Shown here: positions 35,416-44,919 of the stretch, in pieces | Position numbering within the stretch: position 1 is the first letter of the stretch | Layout of the letters: every line of letters starts with the position of its first letter | Source of the DNA: Antarcticibacterium flavum | GTDB lineage: Bacteria; Bacteroidota; Bacteroidia; Flavobacteriales; Flavobacteriaceae | Length of the DNA: 64,000 nt | Assembly: GCF_006159205.1 (NCBI RefSeq) | Contig: NZ_CP040812.1 | Span: 3,782,001 to 3,846,000 of the forward strand | Direction of reading: 5' to 3' | Program-made: the position numbers and the translations under genes | The notes under the pieces: model-generated | What the model saw: the letters and a program-made list of their open reading frames with translations, nothing else | Databases searched by the model: none | What the model was told of the DNA's origin: nothing

Positions 35416-35700
35416 CGAGGTGACGTTATGGGATTCAAAGCATAATCTACCAGGCCACATTATACATTTTACATTATACAGTATACATTTTTTGTCTTGT
35501 CTCTTGCCTCTTAATTCCTTTTTTACTCCAAAGCACCTCTCGATACATTTTTTCCCTCCGCTCTCGCTTCAGAAAAAAACACTCGAGGTGACGTTATGAC
35601 GTTATGGGATTCAAAGCATAATCCACCAGGCCACATTTTACATTATACAGTATATATTTTTTGTCTTGTCTCTTGGTTCTTGTCTCTTGCTTCTTGCCCC

Positions 35701-35730
35701 TTGTTTCCTGTCAAAAAATAGGTAAATTTG
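35701..35730 (+). promoter_or_regulatory. Bacteroidota-type promoter of the FMN reductase-pabB operon
   Basis: TTG (35701-35703), 19 bases, TAAATTTG (35723-35730): full match to the -33/-7 consensus. Transcription would begin near 35737, 10 bases before the ATG. It lies right at the end of the repeat array. Confidence 0.55.
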
Positions 35731-35746
35731 AACGAAACCTTGAACT

Positions 35747-36283
35747 ATGAAGAAAATCCTCGCCTTTGCAGGCTCCAACAGCAGTACATCTATAAATCAT
35801 CAATTGATCACTCACGTAACCGGCAGGATCACTAGTCACGAGGTCAAGGTGCTTCAGCTTCGGAATTTTGAGATTCCAATGTATAGTATTGACCTGGAAA
35901 AGGAAAGGGGAATACCAACCGATATTAAGGTGCTGAAGAACCTGATCGATGAGCATGACGCTCTTATTATCTCAGTAAATGAACACAACGGTACTGTATC
36001 GGCCTTCTTTAAAAATATTATCGATTGGTTATCCCGTCTTGATCGCAGTTTTCTAACGGGAAAAAGAATTTTGCTTATGAGTACTTCCCCGGGAGCTCGC
36101 GGAGCGGCAGCTGCTTTGGAATATTCCAAACATATGTTTCCGCGTTTTGGGGGGAAGGTAATTGAAAGTTTCAGTTTTCCGCAGTTTAAGGATAATCTGC
36201 ACGAAAATAAGATCCAGAATGAAGTACTGGATATGGGAATTGAAGATGTCTTAACTACCTTTGCACACGAAATTGAAAACTAA
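35747..36283 (+). CDS. NADPH-dependent FMN reductase family protein
   Basis: 178 residues of flavodoxin-like fold: ILAFAGSNSSTSINHQL binds the FMN phosphate, IISVNEHNGTVSAFFKNIIDWLSR is the second FMN loop (usually PEYNGS..), and STSPGARGAA the third. Such enzymes reduce quinones, azo compounds or metals with NAD(P)H in the cytosol. In this protein the common PEYN reads NEHN. The stop codon touches the GTG start of pabB, so the pair is translationally coupled. Confidence 0.88.
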   Translation: MKKILAFAGSNSSTSINHQLITHVTGRITSHEVKVLQLRNFEIPMYSIDLEKERGIPTDIKVLKNLIDEHDALIISVNEHNGTVSAFFKNIIDWLSRLDRSFLTGKRILLMSTSPGARGAAAALEYSKHMFPRFGGKVIESFSFPQFKDNLHENKIQNEVLDMGIEDVLTTFAHEIEN

Positions 36284-37693
36284 GTGCGCACTACCCGGGA
36301 ATATACTTTAGAAAATCCGAAAAAGTTTAAACAGCAATTGCTAAGCTGGAGCTCCCAGTTCACTGAGGTAGCGTGGCTGGATAGCAATGATTATCCGCGG
36401 CAGGAGGCTGCCTTTGATGCTATCCTGGCAGCACAGGCCTTTACCGTACTTAGAACCGATCATTACAATGCCTTCGAAAACCTTAAGGAATACCAGGAAA
36501 CCACTGCCGACTGGATCTTCGGTTATCTTTCCTATGATCTTAAAAATGACGTGGAAGACTTAAGTTCCTCAAATTTTGATGGCCTGGAATTCCCCGATCT
36601 TTATTTTTTCCAACCCACAAAGCTTATTCAGATCATTGGTCAAAAAGCTGTTTTTCATTACCTGAAGATGGTGGATGATGAGATGGAAAGTGATTTTGAG
36701 GAAATCGGATTGGTGGAGAGTGGAGAGAGGAGAGAGGATAGTCTGGACGTGGGAAAAGTGGAGAGCGGAGAGTGGAGAGAGGATAGTAGGGACGTGGGAA
36801 AAGTGGAGAGAGGAGAGTGGAAAGAGAAAATTTCTCACTCGGGCAAAAAAGCTAAAGCTTTTCCGGGGAATGGGATTACTTCACGTATTTCGAAGGAGCA
36901 GTATCTGGAGAAAGTAGGCCGGATGTTATCTCATATCCACAGGGGTGATATATATGAAGCGAATTTTTGCCAGGAATTCTTTGCTGAGAACAGGGTAATT
37001 GAGCCGCTGCAGGTGTTCCAAAAACTGAATGATATTTCTGTTTCGCCTTTTGCTGTATATCTTAAATTGGGTGAACATCATCTTCTTTCTGCCTCCCCCG
37101 AAAGATATATTAAGAAGAAAGATCAAAAAATTTATTCCCAGCCTATTAAAGGAACTGCTCCCAGGTCTGCAAACGCAGAGGAAGATGAGCAAATTGCCGC
37201 AAACCTGGTGAATGATCCCAAGGAACGATCAGAGAACATTATGATCGTGGATCTTGTGCGTAATGACCTTTCCAGGATAGCCCGCCGGGGGACTGTAAGG
37301 GTAGAGGAGCTTTGTAAAGTGTACTCCTTTAAGCAGGTACATCAAATGATCTCCACCATCTCTGCAGAAGTGGATGAAGCTATCCCTGCTGTGGAGATCC
37401 TAAGAGCAACATTTCCAATGGGAAGTATGACCGGGGCTCCAAAAATATCGGCTATGAAGATCATTGAGGAGCTGGAAGAAACCAAACGCGGACTCTACAG
37501 CGGCGCCGTGGGATATTTCAATCCGCAGGGAGATTTTGACTTCAATGTTGTAATACGCAGTATCCTGTATAATTCTGCTAAGAAATACGTGTCTTTTTCT
37601 GTTGGAGGAGCGATCACCTCGAAATCCATTCCTGAAAAAGAGTATGAGGAGTGTCTATTAAAAGCCCGCGCTATGCGACAGGTATTGAGTTAG
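36284..37693 (+). CDS. pabB: aminodeoxychorismate synthase component I (PabB-like)
   Basis: 469 residues starting with GTG directly behind the previous stop (TAAGTG). The chorismate-binding domain holds YSQPIKGTAPRS, and Lys in PIKGT rather than Ala marks PabB against anthranilate synthase TrpE. Other signs are ERSENIMIVDLVRNDLSR, FPMGSMTGAPKISAM and GLYSGAVGYF. With a PabA amidotransferase it turns chorismate into 4-amino-4-deoxychorismate for folate. Between the N-terminal and catalytic domains an insert of about 40 residues (VESGERREDSLDVGK three times over) is encoded by a dispersed DNA repeat. It stays in frame, so the enzyme may still work. Confidence 0.87.
   Translation: MRTTREYTLENPKKFKQQLLSWSSQFTEVAWLDSNDYPRQEAAFDAILAAQAFTVLRTDHYNAFENLKEYQETTADWIFGYLSYDLKNDVEDLSSSNFDGLEFPDLYFFQPTKLIQIIGQKAVFHYLKMVDDEMESDFEEIGLVESGERREDSLDVGKVESGEWREDSRDVGKVERGEWKEKISHSGKKAKAFPGNGITSRISKEQYLEKVGRMLSHIHRGDIYEANFCQEFFAENRVIEPLQVFQKLNDISVSPFAVYLKLGEHHLLSASPERYIKKKDQKIYSQPIKGTAPRSANAEEDEQIAANLVNDPKERSENIMIVDLVRNDLSRIARRGTVRVEELCKVYSFKQVHQMISTISAEVDEAIPAVEILRATFPMGSMTGAPKISAMKIIEELEETKRGLYSGAVGYFNPQGDFDFNVVIRSILYNSAKKYVSFSVGGAITSKSIPEKEYEECLLKARAMRQVLS
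36711..36835. repeat. in-frame dispersed GA-rich repeat inside pabB
   Basis: Three consecutive units of GTGGAGAGTGGAGAGAGGAT type, each ending in TAG(T/G)(C/G)TGGACGTGGG-like sequence. GGATAGTCTGGACGTGG at 36736-36752 is identical to intergenic 32977-32993, and GTGGAGAGTGGAAAG-type sequence also flanks the first IS110 element. The repeat adds whole codons. Confidence 0.75.
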
Positions 37694-37868
37694 TGGAAAA
37701 AGAGTCTGCAAACTGGAGTCTAGAGCCTGGGCCAAAGAGTTTTCCTCATTCTCCTTTAAAACACATTCTCACTAACTTCTATCAATTATAATTGGACGCC
37801 AGGTAAAACCATAATTCTCCATCCAATTTACAGGGGATTTGCAGGGCTTTCGTATCTTTGGAATTCCC

Positions 37869-39182
37869 ATGGAAAAAGCTTTTAAAAACCTTATAAAATC
37901 AGAATTTCCTGACCTCGGAAATGCAAGGCTCCTGCTAGCCGTTAGCGGTGGAGTGGATAGCGTGGTATTAGCACATTTATGTAAAAAGGCGAAGCTGGAT
38001 TTTTCTATAGCCCATTGCAATTTTAATCTAAGGGAAGACGAGAGCGAAGCCGATGAGGAATTCGTGATGGAACTTGGTGATGCCCTGGAGGTGGAGGTTT
38101 TTTCTGAAAGTTTTGATACTGTTAAGTATGCAGAAGAGGCAGGGATCTCCATACAAATGGCGGCGAGAGATTTGCGGTATGACTGGTTTGAGGAATTAAG
38201 AAGCACCTTAAAGTATGATATCATCCTTACTGCGCACCACGCAAATGACGACCTTGAAACTTTTGTGATCAATCTCGTACGCGGGAGCGGCCTGGAAGGC
38301 TTCACAGGAATTAAGGCCCAAAAAAATAAGATAATTCGCCCTTTTCTTAAATTTTCCCGCCGGGAGATAGAATCCTATGCGCGGGAAAACCATATAAGCT
38401 GGCGGGAAGACAGCAGCAATGCTTCTTCAAAATATATGCGCAACAGGATAAGGCACCAGGTGATCCCGGTGCTGGAGGAGCTTAATCCGCAATTGTTGCA
38501 AAGTTTTACCCTTACCCAGGAGCATCTGCAGGAGAGCTTTGATCTCCTGGAGGATTACGTGGGCTTATTATATTCTGAAATCGTTTCTAAGACAGAATAT
38601 GGCTATAGCCTGGATATAGGGATTTTGAAGAAGGTTCCAAACACAAAAGCAGTTCTATACCATTTGCTAAAAACCTTCGGCTTTTCTGAATGGAACGATG
38701 TTCACGACCTGTTGATTGCCCAACCTGGGAAGATGGTTTTTTCTCCTACCCACAGGTTGATCAGGGATCGGGAATACCTTCTGCTCACTGAAAAACCTTC
38801 AGAAACAGATGACAGGATCTATGAAATTTCTGAAGGAGAAGAAATAATTATGCTTCCGCCGGGAACCTTCAGCATAGAAGAGGTGAAGGAAATTGGAGAA
38901 ACAGGGCCCAACCTCTTATATGTGGAAAAGCAAAAACTGGAATACCCGCTTGTACTGAGAAAATGGCAGGAGGGGGACCATTTTTATCCCTTTGGAATGA
39001 AAGGAAAGAAGAAGATAAGCGACTTTTTTAAGGACAAAAAATTATCTTTGCCCGAGAAGGAAAATACCTGGCTCCTTTGCTCCGCAGACAGGATTGTTTG
39101 GGTGGTAAACCATCGTGCAGATGGACGCTTTGCCGTAGATGATCCTTCAAAGGAAATATTAAAAATTACCTACTCCCTATGA
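37869..39182 (+). CDS. tilS: tRNA(Ile)-lysidine synthase
   Basis: 437 residues from the ATG at 37869 (MEKAFKNLIK). The PP-loop ATPase motif LLLAVSGGVDS is at the start, followed by AHCNFNLREDESEADEEFV and HHANDDLETFVINLVRGSGLEG, then a C-terminal substrate domain with WQEGDHFYPFGMKGKKKISDFFKD. It converts the wobble C34 of tRNA-Ile(CAU) to lysidine so that AUA is read as Ile; the gene is essential in most bacteria. An upstream in-frame TTG (37839) is less likely. The last bases overlap the dsbD-like start as ATGA. Confidence 0.94.
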   Translation: MEKAFKNLIKSEFPDLGNARLLLAVSGGVDSVVLAHLCKKAKLDFSIAHCNFNLREDESEADEEFVMELGDALEVEVFSESFDTVKYAEEAGISIQMAARDLRYDWFEELRSTLKYDIILTAHHANDDLETFVINLVRGSGLEGFTGIKAQKNKIIRPFLKFSRREIESYARENHISWREDSSNASSKYMRNRIRHQVIPVLEELNPQLLQSFTLTQEHLQESFDLLEDYVGLLYSEIVSKTEYGYSLDIGILKKVPNTKAVLYHLLKTFGFSEWNDVHDLLIAQPGKMVFSPTHRLIRDREYLLLTEKPSETDDRIYEISEGEEIIMLPPGTFSIEEVKEIGETGPNLLYVEKQKLEYPLVLRKWQEGDHFYPFGMKGKKKISDFFKDKKLSLPEKENTWLLCSADRIVWVVNHRADGRFAVDDPSKEILKITYSL

Positions 39183-41182
39183 AATATTTTTGGACCCTGA
39201 TCCTGCTTTTCACCACGATTCTTACTACACAGGCCCAGGTTTTTGGTACAGCCAATAATTCTCAAATTGCAGATCCTATAGAATGGGAGGCACGAATTGA
39301 TAAGCATACAGATAGTACTGCGACTCTTATTTTCAATGCCATCCTTGACAAGGGTTGGCATTTATATTCACAGGAGGTGGACGAGGACGGCCCTATACCC
39401 ACGACTTTTACATTTACCAAAACCGAGGGGATAGAACTGATAGGGGAGATGCAAGAGCCGGACGTTCCTGCCATTTTCGATGAGGTTTTTGGAATGGATA
39501 TTAAATTCTTTAAGAATGAAGCCGAGTTCCGCCAGGAGATAAGAATCCTTGATCCCGAAGCCACCGTTGAGGTGGAGGTGGAATTTATGGTGTGTGATGA
39601 TGAACAGTGTCTCCCTCCAGATACTGTCCCTTTCCAGATTTCAATGAGCAACAATGAAGCTGTGCAGGGCTATGGAGACCTTGACCTAAGTGAAAAAGAC
39701 AGGGAGCAAACTGCTGCACTGGATATCGATATACAGGGATGGGAGGCTTATGAGCCCGAAGAGGAAGAAGGCAGCGGCTACATGACAATTTTCCTTCTTG
39801 GTTTTGTGGGAGGGCTTATTGCACTGTTAACTCCCTGCGTTTTTCCTATGATCCCTCTTACGGTTTCCTTTTTTACAAAAGGGGCGAAAACAAGAAAAAA
39901 AGGCCTTGTAAATGCCATTCTTTACGGAGTATTTATATTTCTTATCTATTTGCTGCTAAGCGTGCCTTTCCACTTACTGGATAATATAGCACCCGAGATC
40001 CTGAATAACATTTCTACCAATACTACGCTTAATATCGCCTTCTTCGTGATATTCATCGTCTTTGCCTTTTCCTTCTTTGGCTATTATGAAATTACCCTCC
40101 CCAGCTCCTGGAGCAGCAGGATGGATGATAAGGCCTCCAGTTTTGGGGGAATTGTGGGGATCTTCTTTATGGCTATTACCCTTGCGTTGGTATCTTTCTC
40201 CTGTACAGGGCCAATTTTAGGTTCCCTGCTGGGAGGATCTCTTACTACAGATGGTGGTGCGATGCAATTATCCTTCGGGATGGGAGGATTTGGCCTCGCG
40301 CTTGCATTGCCTTTTGCATTATTTGCCTTATTCCCGAACTGGCTTAATTCCCTGCCTAAGAGCGGTGGCTGGTTAAATACAGTTAAAGTTGTTCTAGGTT
40401 TTATAGAACTTGGACTTGCCTTTAAATTTCTTTCAAATGCAGATCTTGTGGAGCATTGGGGAATCCTTAAAAGAGAAATTTTCATAGGGATCTGGATCCT
40501 TATTGCTATAGGTCTTATGTTGTATTTATTCGGCCTTATCCGTTTTCCTCACGATGGTCCAAAGCAAAAAATTAGCAAAGTCCGTTTTGGTCTGGGGACC
40601 CTTACATTGGTTTTTGTAATATATCTTCTTCCCGGGCTTACCAATACAGGATTTGCCAACCTAAAACTTTTGAGTGGTTTTCCGCCACCATTGTTTTACA
40701 GTATTTATGATAAACCTACTGAAGGTCCTTTAGGCCTCAAAGCATACAAGGACTGGGAAAAAGGACTGGAAGCTGCGAGGGAGGAGAATAAGCCAATCTT
40801 GCTGGACTTTACCGGCTGGGCCTGCGTAAATTGCCGTAAAATGGAAGAACAGGTTTGGAGTAATCCTGAAGTTTATGAAATTATAAAAAATGATTATATC
40901 CTGGTTTCTCTTTATGTGGATGATAAGGTAAACCTTCCTGAAGATGAACAGTTCAATTACCTACGGGACAAAGGAGGTATTAAAAAGATAAGGACCATAG
41001 GAGACAAATGGGCGACTTTCCAGACGGTGAATTTCAAAAACAATTCACAACCGTTTTACGTCTTGCTGGATCCTAACGTGAACCTTTTAAATCCTCCTGT
41101 AGGATATACTCCCAATGAGAAGGAATATCTAAACTGGCTTAGGGAAGGATTAAATAAATTTGAAGCCGTAGGTATAAACTAA
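39179..41182 (+). CDS. DsbD-like thiol:disulfide interchange protein
   Basis: 667 residues, with signal sequence MKYFWTLILLFTTILTTQAQ. The N-terminal periplasmic domain (residues 25-165) has the Cys pair in CDDEQCLPPD. An eight-helix CcdA/DsbD membrane core holds LLTPCVFPMIPLTVSFF and SFSCTGPILGSLLGG. The C-terminal thioredoxin domain has WACVNCRKME. Electrons pass from cytosolic thioredoxin to periplasmic thiols, for disulfide isomerases and cytochrome c assembly. It is coupled to tilS by a 4-base overlap, a chance pairing seen in many flavobacteria. Confidence 0.92.
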   Translation: MKYFWTLILLFTTILTTQAQVFGTANNSQIADPIEWEARIDKHTDSTATLIFNAILDKGWHLYSQEVDEDGPIPTTFTFTKTEGIELIGEMQEPDVPAIFDEVFGMDIKFFKNEAEFRQEIRILDPEATVEVEVEFMVCDDEQCLPPDTVPFQISMSNNEAVQGYGDLDLSEKDREQTAALDIDIQGWEAYEPEEEEGSGYMTIFLLGFVGGLIALLTPCVFPMIPLTVSFFTKGAKTRKKGLVNAILYGVFIFLIYLLLSVPFHLLDNIAPEILNNISTNTTLNIAFFVIFIVFAFSFFGYYEITLPSSWSSRMDDKASSFGGIVGIFFMAITLALVSFSCTGPILGSLLGGSLTTDGGAMQLSFGMGGFGLALALPFALFALFPNWLNSLPKSGGWLNTVKVVLGFIELGLAFKFLSNADLVEHWGILKREIFIGIWILIAIGLMLYLFGLIRFPHDGPKQKISKVRFGLGTLTLVFVIYLLPGLTNTGFANLKLLSGFPPPLFYSIYDKPTEGPLGLKAYKDWEKGLEAAREENKPILLDFTGWACVNCRKMEEQVWSNPEVYEIIKNDYILVSLYVDDKVNLPEDEQFNYLRDKGGIKKIRTIGDKWATFQTVNFKNNSQPFYVLLDPNVNLLNPPVGYTPNEKEYLNWLREGLNKFEAVGIN

Positions 41183-41188
41183 TTTTTC

Positions 41189-41238
41189 TTTAGGGTTATT
41201 AGCTTAATTTCTATCTTAGGGCCTTTTAAAACCCTAAA
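41189..41238 (+). promoter_or_regulatory. inverted repeat ahead of the X-Pro peptidase gene
   Basis: TTTAGGGTT (41189-41197) pairs with AACCCTAAA (41230-41238) around 32 bases that include a second AGGG/CCCT option. It begins 6 bases past the dsbD-like stop and ends 2 bases before the next ATG. It could end the upstream transcript or block the start codon of the next gene. Confidence 0.4.
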
Positions 41239-41240
41239 TA

Positions 41241-43094
41241 ATGAAATTTATACAATCCCCTTTAATTTTTCTTTTGAGCCTATTTGTTTCTGTTGCTGTT
41301 TATGGGCAGGAGACAGAGACTTATAATATAAAGGATCATTACAGCAAAAAAGAAGTTAGTATTGAAATGCGCGATGGGGTGAAGCTCCATACTACCATAT
41401 ATTCCCCAAAAGATACTTCAAGGGAATATCCAATTATAATGTCCCGTACTCCTTACAGCTCAAGGCCATATGGGGAGGACCAGTTTCGTTCCAAAATAGG
41501 GCCTAATGATTTCCTTATGGAAGAAGGGAATATCATCGTATACCAGGATGTTCGCGGCAGGTGGATGAGTGAAGGGATTTATGATAATATGCGGGCTTTT
41601 ATTCCTAACAAGAAGGAAGGGGAGATAGATGAGGCCAGTGATACTTACGATACCATTGAATGGCTTATTAAGAACGTAGATAACAATAACGGCAGGGTTG
41701 GAGTCTGGGGCATCTCTTATCCCGGTTTTTATTCCACGTATTCGTTACTAAGTCAGCATTCCGCTTTGAAAGCAGCTTCACCACAGGCACCCATCGGCGA
41801 CTTTTTCTTTGATGATTTTCACCATAATGGAGCTTACCTGTTAAGTTACTGGAGGGCCACTGCAGTGTTTGGATATGAAAAAGAGGAACCAACCCCGGAG
41901 GCCTGGTATGAGTTCCCTGAACTGGGAACACAGGACCAGTATCAATTCTTTCTGGATGCCGGGCCATTAAGCAACCTGGATAAGTATTACGGAGAAGATA
42001 ATGTCTTTTGGCAGCAACTCAAGGATAATCCTAATTATAATGAATTCTGGCAGAAAAGAGGGATTATCCAGCATCTCGACAATATTAAGCCTGCGGTTAT
42101 GGTTGTGGGTGGTTTATTTGATGCTGAAGATCTTTACGGTCCTTTCGAGACATATAAAACCATTGAAAAGAACAGCGATAATTTCAATATGCTGGTCATG
42201 GGGCCATGGAGCCACGGCGATTGGGCAAGAAAAAGCGAAAGACAGGCTATAGGAAATGTTTATTTTGGAGATAATCTTTCAGAAAAATATCAAAAAGAAG
42301 TAGAAACAAAGTTCTTCAATCACTTCCTGAAAGGTAGCGGAGACGGCACGGTAGACCTTCCGGAGGCTCATATGTTTGATACCGGAAAAAAGGAATGGAG
42401 ATCCTTTGATGCCTGGCCTCCACAGAATACCTCTAGTAAAAGATTCTATCTGGGCGACGATCAGCAATTGACAGGAGAAGCCTCACCTGCAGAGATCTCT
42501 TTCGTGAGTGACCCTAAAAAACCGGTACCATATTCTGAAGATATTAAAATGGTCTTCACTCCTAGAAAATATATGACAGATGATCAACGTTTTGCGGCCA
42601 GAAGGCCAGATGTACTCGTCTTTGAAACTCCCGTCCTTGAGAAGGATATGACCCTGGCAGGAGTTATTGAAGCTCATTTGAAAGTAGCAACAACAGGAAC
42701 AGCGGCAGACTGGGTGGTGAAGGTGATCGATGTGTATCCTCCCGATGCTGAAGATTATGAAGAAACCCAGGATTATCTTAAAATGAGCAATTACCATATG
42801 ATGGTGCGCAGTGAAGTTATAAGAGGACGTTTTAGAAACAGCTTTGAAAATCCGGAGCCCTTTGAGCCCAATACGAAGACAGATGTATCGTTCAATCTTC
42901 AGGATATCAATCATACCTTTAAGAAGGGGCATAAATTACAGATACAGGTGCAGAGTACATGGTTTCCATTGATAGATCTCAATCCGCAAACTTATGTTCC
43001 CAATATTTTTGAGGCTAAGAAGGAAGACTTCAAAAAGCAGACTCATACTGTGTATGGAGATTCCTATATTCAATTTTCAGAACTAAAGGATTAA
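41241..43094 (+). CDS. CocE/NonD-family hydrolase (X-Pro dipeptidyl-peptidase S15 type)
   Basis: 617 residues with signal peptide (MKFIQSPLIFLLSLFVSVAVYGQ), so periplasmic or exported. The S15/CocE domain shows MRDGVKLHTTIYSP, QDVRGRWMSEG, nucleophile motif GVWGISYPGFYS (G-x-S-x-x-G), an Asp in GGLFDAEDLYGP and His in GPWSHGDWAR. The C-terminal jelly-roll (X-Pro_dipept_C) follows. Family members cleave X-Pro dipeptides or acylated small molecules. The DUF885 lipoprotein gene starts 1 base later, so both probably serve extracellular peptide use. Confidence 0.9.
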   Translation: MKFIQSPLIFLLSLFVSVAVYGQETETYNIKDHYSKKEVSIEMRDGVKLHTTIYSPKDTSREYPIIMSRTPYSSRPYGEDQFRSKIGPNDFLMEEGNIIVYQDVRGRWMSEGIYDNMRAFIPNKKEGEIDEASDTYDTIEWLIKNVDNNNGRVGVWGISYPGFYSTYSLLSQHSALKAASPQAPIGDFFFDDFHHNGAYLLSYWRATAVFGYEKEEPTPEAWYEFPELGTQDQYQFFLDAGPLSNLDKYYGEDNVFWQQLKDNPNYNEFWQKRGIIQHLDNIKPAVMVVGGLFDAEDLYGPFETYKTIEKNSDNFNMLVMGPWSHGDWARKSERQAIGNVYFGDNLSEKYQKEVETKFFNHFLKGSGDGTVDLPEAHMFDTGKKEWRSFDAWPPQNTSSKRFYLGDDQQLTGEASPAEISFVSDPKKPVPYSEDIKMVFTPRKYMTDDQRFAARRPDVLVFETPVLEKDMTLAGVIEAHLKVATTGTAADWVVKVIDVYPPDAEDYEETQDYLKMSNYHMMVRSEVIRGRFRNSFENPEPFEPNTKTDVSFNLQDINHTFKKGHKLQIQVQSTWFPLIDLNPQTYVPNIFEAKKEDFKKQTHTVYGDSYIQFSELKD

Positions 43095-43095
43095 T

Positions 43096-44919
43096 ATGAA
43101 GATCAATAAAATTGCGATTCTATTATTAGCAATCCTTTCTACAATTTCCTGTAAAAAGGAAGCAGAGGGAGATTATAGTGAAGAAGAAATAACCACAGCA
43201 TCTGCCAATTTCAATGCTACACTGGAAGAATGGTTTGAGGAGGACCTGGAGGAGTCTCCTATGCTTCAAACCCGAATGGGTAAAAAGACCAATTATGGCA
43301 AGTGGGATGATTTTTCACGGCAGAAGGAGGCCGAGGACCTTAAAAAGGCGAAAACCCGATTAAAATATTTAAAAAACGATGTAAAGCAAGCCTCCCTGGA
43401 TAAGGAGACACTCTTGAGTTATCGGCTTTACAGGCAGGAAATGGAGAATGCGATCGAGGATTATGAATATAGGTTCTATAATTATCCTATCAACCAAATG
43501 CATGGATACCATGCAGAGCTTCCGGCGTTTTTAATAAATATGCATAAAGTTGAATCTGTAGAAGATGCCAGGGCTTATATATCTCGTCTGCATGGCCTTC
43601 AAAAGGTGTTTGATGAGATCATAAAAGGTATAAAGCTCAGGGAGCAAAATGGGATACTACCTCCACAATTTGCCTTTGAAAGAGTGCTGGATGCCTCAAG
43701 AAATGTCATACGGGGTAAACCTTTTGCAACATCAAAGGAATCCAGTGCTTTGCTGCAGGATTTCCAGGAAAAGATACAGGAACTCCAGCTCACAAATGAG
43801 GAAGAGCGCAAGTTGCTGGCAGAGGCTGAAGATGCTTTGGTATCATCAGTAAAACCCGCCTATGAAGATCTCATTGCAGCACTTGAAGATCAACAACAAC
43901 GTGCTACTACAGATCATGGTGCCTGGAAATTCCCTAAAGGTGATAAGTATTACAAATTAGCTTTAAAGCGCACTACCACCCTGGATCTTACAGCCAACGA
44001 GATCCACGAAATAGGCCTTAGTGAGGTAGCCAGGATCCATGGGGAAATGGAAAAGATCATGGAAGAGGTGGGATTCGAAGGAAGCCTCCAGGATTTTTTT
44101 GAATTTATGCGAACAGATGAACAATTCTATTATCCCAATAGTAAAGAGGGAAAAGAAAGGTACCTGGAAGAGGCGACAGCTATTATCGATTCGATGAGGA
44201 ACAGGCTTGATGACCTCTTTCTCACTAAACCGGAGGCAGATATTGTAGTAAAGGCTGTAGAACCTTTTAGGGAAAGAAGTGCGGGGAAGGCATTTTATCA
44301 ACAACCTGCCCTGGAAGGCTCCAGGCCGGGGACATATTATGCCAATCTTTATGATATGAATGCTATGCCCGTATACCAAATGGAAGCTTTGGCGTATCAC
44401 GAAGGTATTCCCGGGCACCATATGCAAATAGCAATTGCGCAGGAACTGGAAAATATACCCTCTTTCAGAAAATTTAAAAATTACCAGGCCTACGTTGAAG
44501 GATGGGGATTATACAGTGAACTGGTTCCTAAAGAAATTGGTTTCTATGAAGATCCTTATTCAGATTTTGGGAGGCTGGCTATGGAATTATGGAGGTCCTG
44601 CAGGCTGGTTGTGGATACCGGTATCCATGCAAAAAAATGGACGAGGGAGCAGGGGATCGATTATTATAAACAAAACACTCCTAACCCCGAGAGTGACTGC
44701 ATAAAAATGGTGGAAAGGCATATCGTAATGCCGGGGCAGGCCACTGCCTATAAAGTTGGAATGAACAAGATCCTGGAGTTAAGGGAAGAGGCCAAATTGG
44801 ATCTGGGAGAAGATTTTGATATACGTGAATTTCATGATGTAATTCTGCTTAATGGTGCGTTGCCTTTAAATATCCTTGAGGAGAACGTTTACAAATGGGT
44901 GGAATCCAAAAGGGAATAG
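43096..44919 (+). CDS. DUF885-family lipoprotein, probable zinc carboxypeptidase
   Basis: 607 residues. The start MKINKIAILLLAILSTISCKK has a lipobox with Cys19, so the protein is lipid-anchored. The DUF885 core has ALAYHEGIPGHHMQIAIAQE, a zinc-binding HExxxGHH-like motif, and NYQAYVEGWGLYSE with a third ligand Glu. WRSCRLVVDTGIH and a late GQATAYKVG also fit. DUF885 proteins resemble M32/M3-like metallopeptidases; a peptide substrate is likely but not shown. It follows the S15 peptidase gene by 1 base. Confidence 0.88.
   Translation: MKINKIAILLLAILSTISCKKEAEGDYSEEEITTASANFNATLEEWFEEDLEESPMLQTRMGKKTNYGKWDDFSRQKEAEDLKKAKTRLKYLKNDVKQASLDKETLLSYRLYRQEMENAIEDYEYRFYNYPINQMHGYHAELPAFLINMHKVESVEDARAYISRLHGLQKVFDEIIKGIKLREQNGILPPQFAFERVLDASRNVIRGKPFATSKESSALLQDFQEKIQELQLTNEEERKLLAEAEDALVSSVKPAYEDLIAALEDQQQRATTDHGAWKFPKGDKYYKLALKRTTTLDLTANEIHEIGLSEVARIHGEMEKIMEEVGFEGSLQDFFEFMRTDEQFYYPNSKEGKERYLEEATAIIDSMRNRLDDLFLTKPEADIVVKAVEPFRERSAGKAFYQQPALEGSRPGTYYANLYDMNAMPVYQMEALAYHEGIPGHHMQIAIAQELENIPSFRKFKNYQAYVEGWGLYSELVPKEIGFYEDPYSDFGRLAMELWRSCRLVVDTGIHAKKWTREQGIDYYKQNTPNPESDCIKMVERHIVMPGQATAYKVGMNKILELREEAKLDLGEDFDIREFHDVILLNGALPLNILEENVYKWVESKRE

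Larger units (their letters stand above)
33276..35656. repeat. ~176-bp tandem repeat array, split by the second insertion element
   Basis: Units begin with CCAAAGCACCTCTCGATAC at 33276, 33452, 33613, 33790 and 35528 (spacing 176, 161 and 177). The core of each unit is a long hairpin: CACCTC-T-CGA pairs with TCGAGGTG, then TTTTTT with AAAAAA, then CCGC with GCGG. The spacer between cores is ACGTTATGGGATTCAAAGCA followed by AT-rich tracts (ACATTATACATTTTACATTA) and TTGTCTTGTCTCTTG runs. The fourth unit is cut by the element 33846-35415. A partial GACGTTAT duplication is at 35590-35604. Reverse frames through it show only repeat content. Confidence 0.85.
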
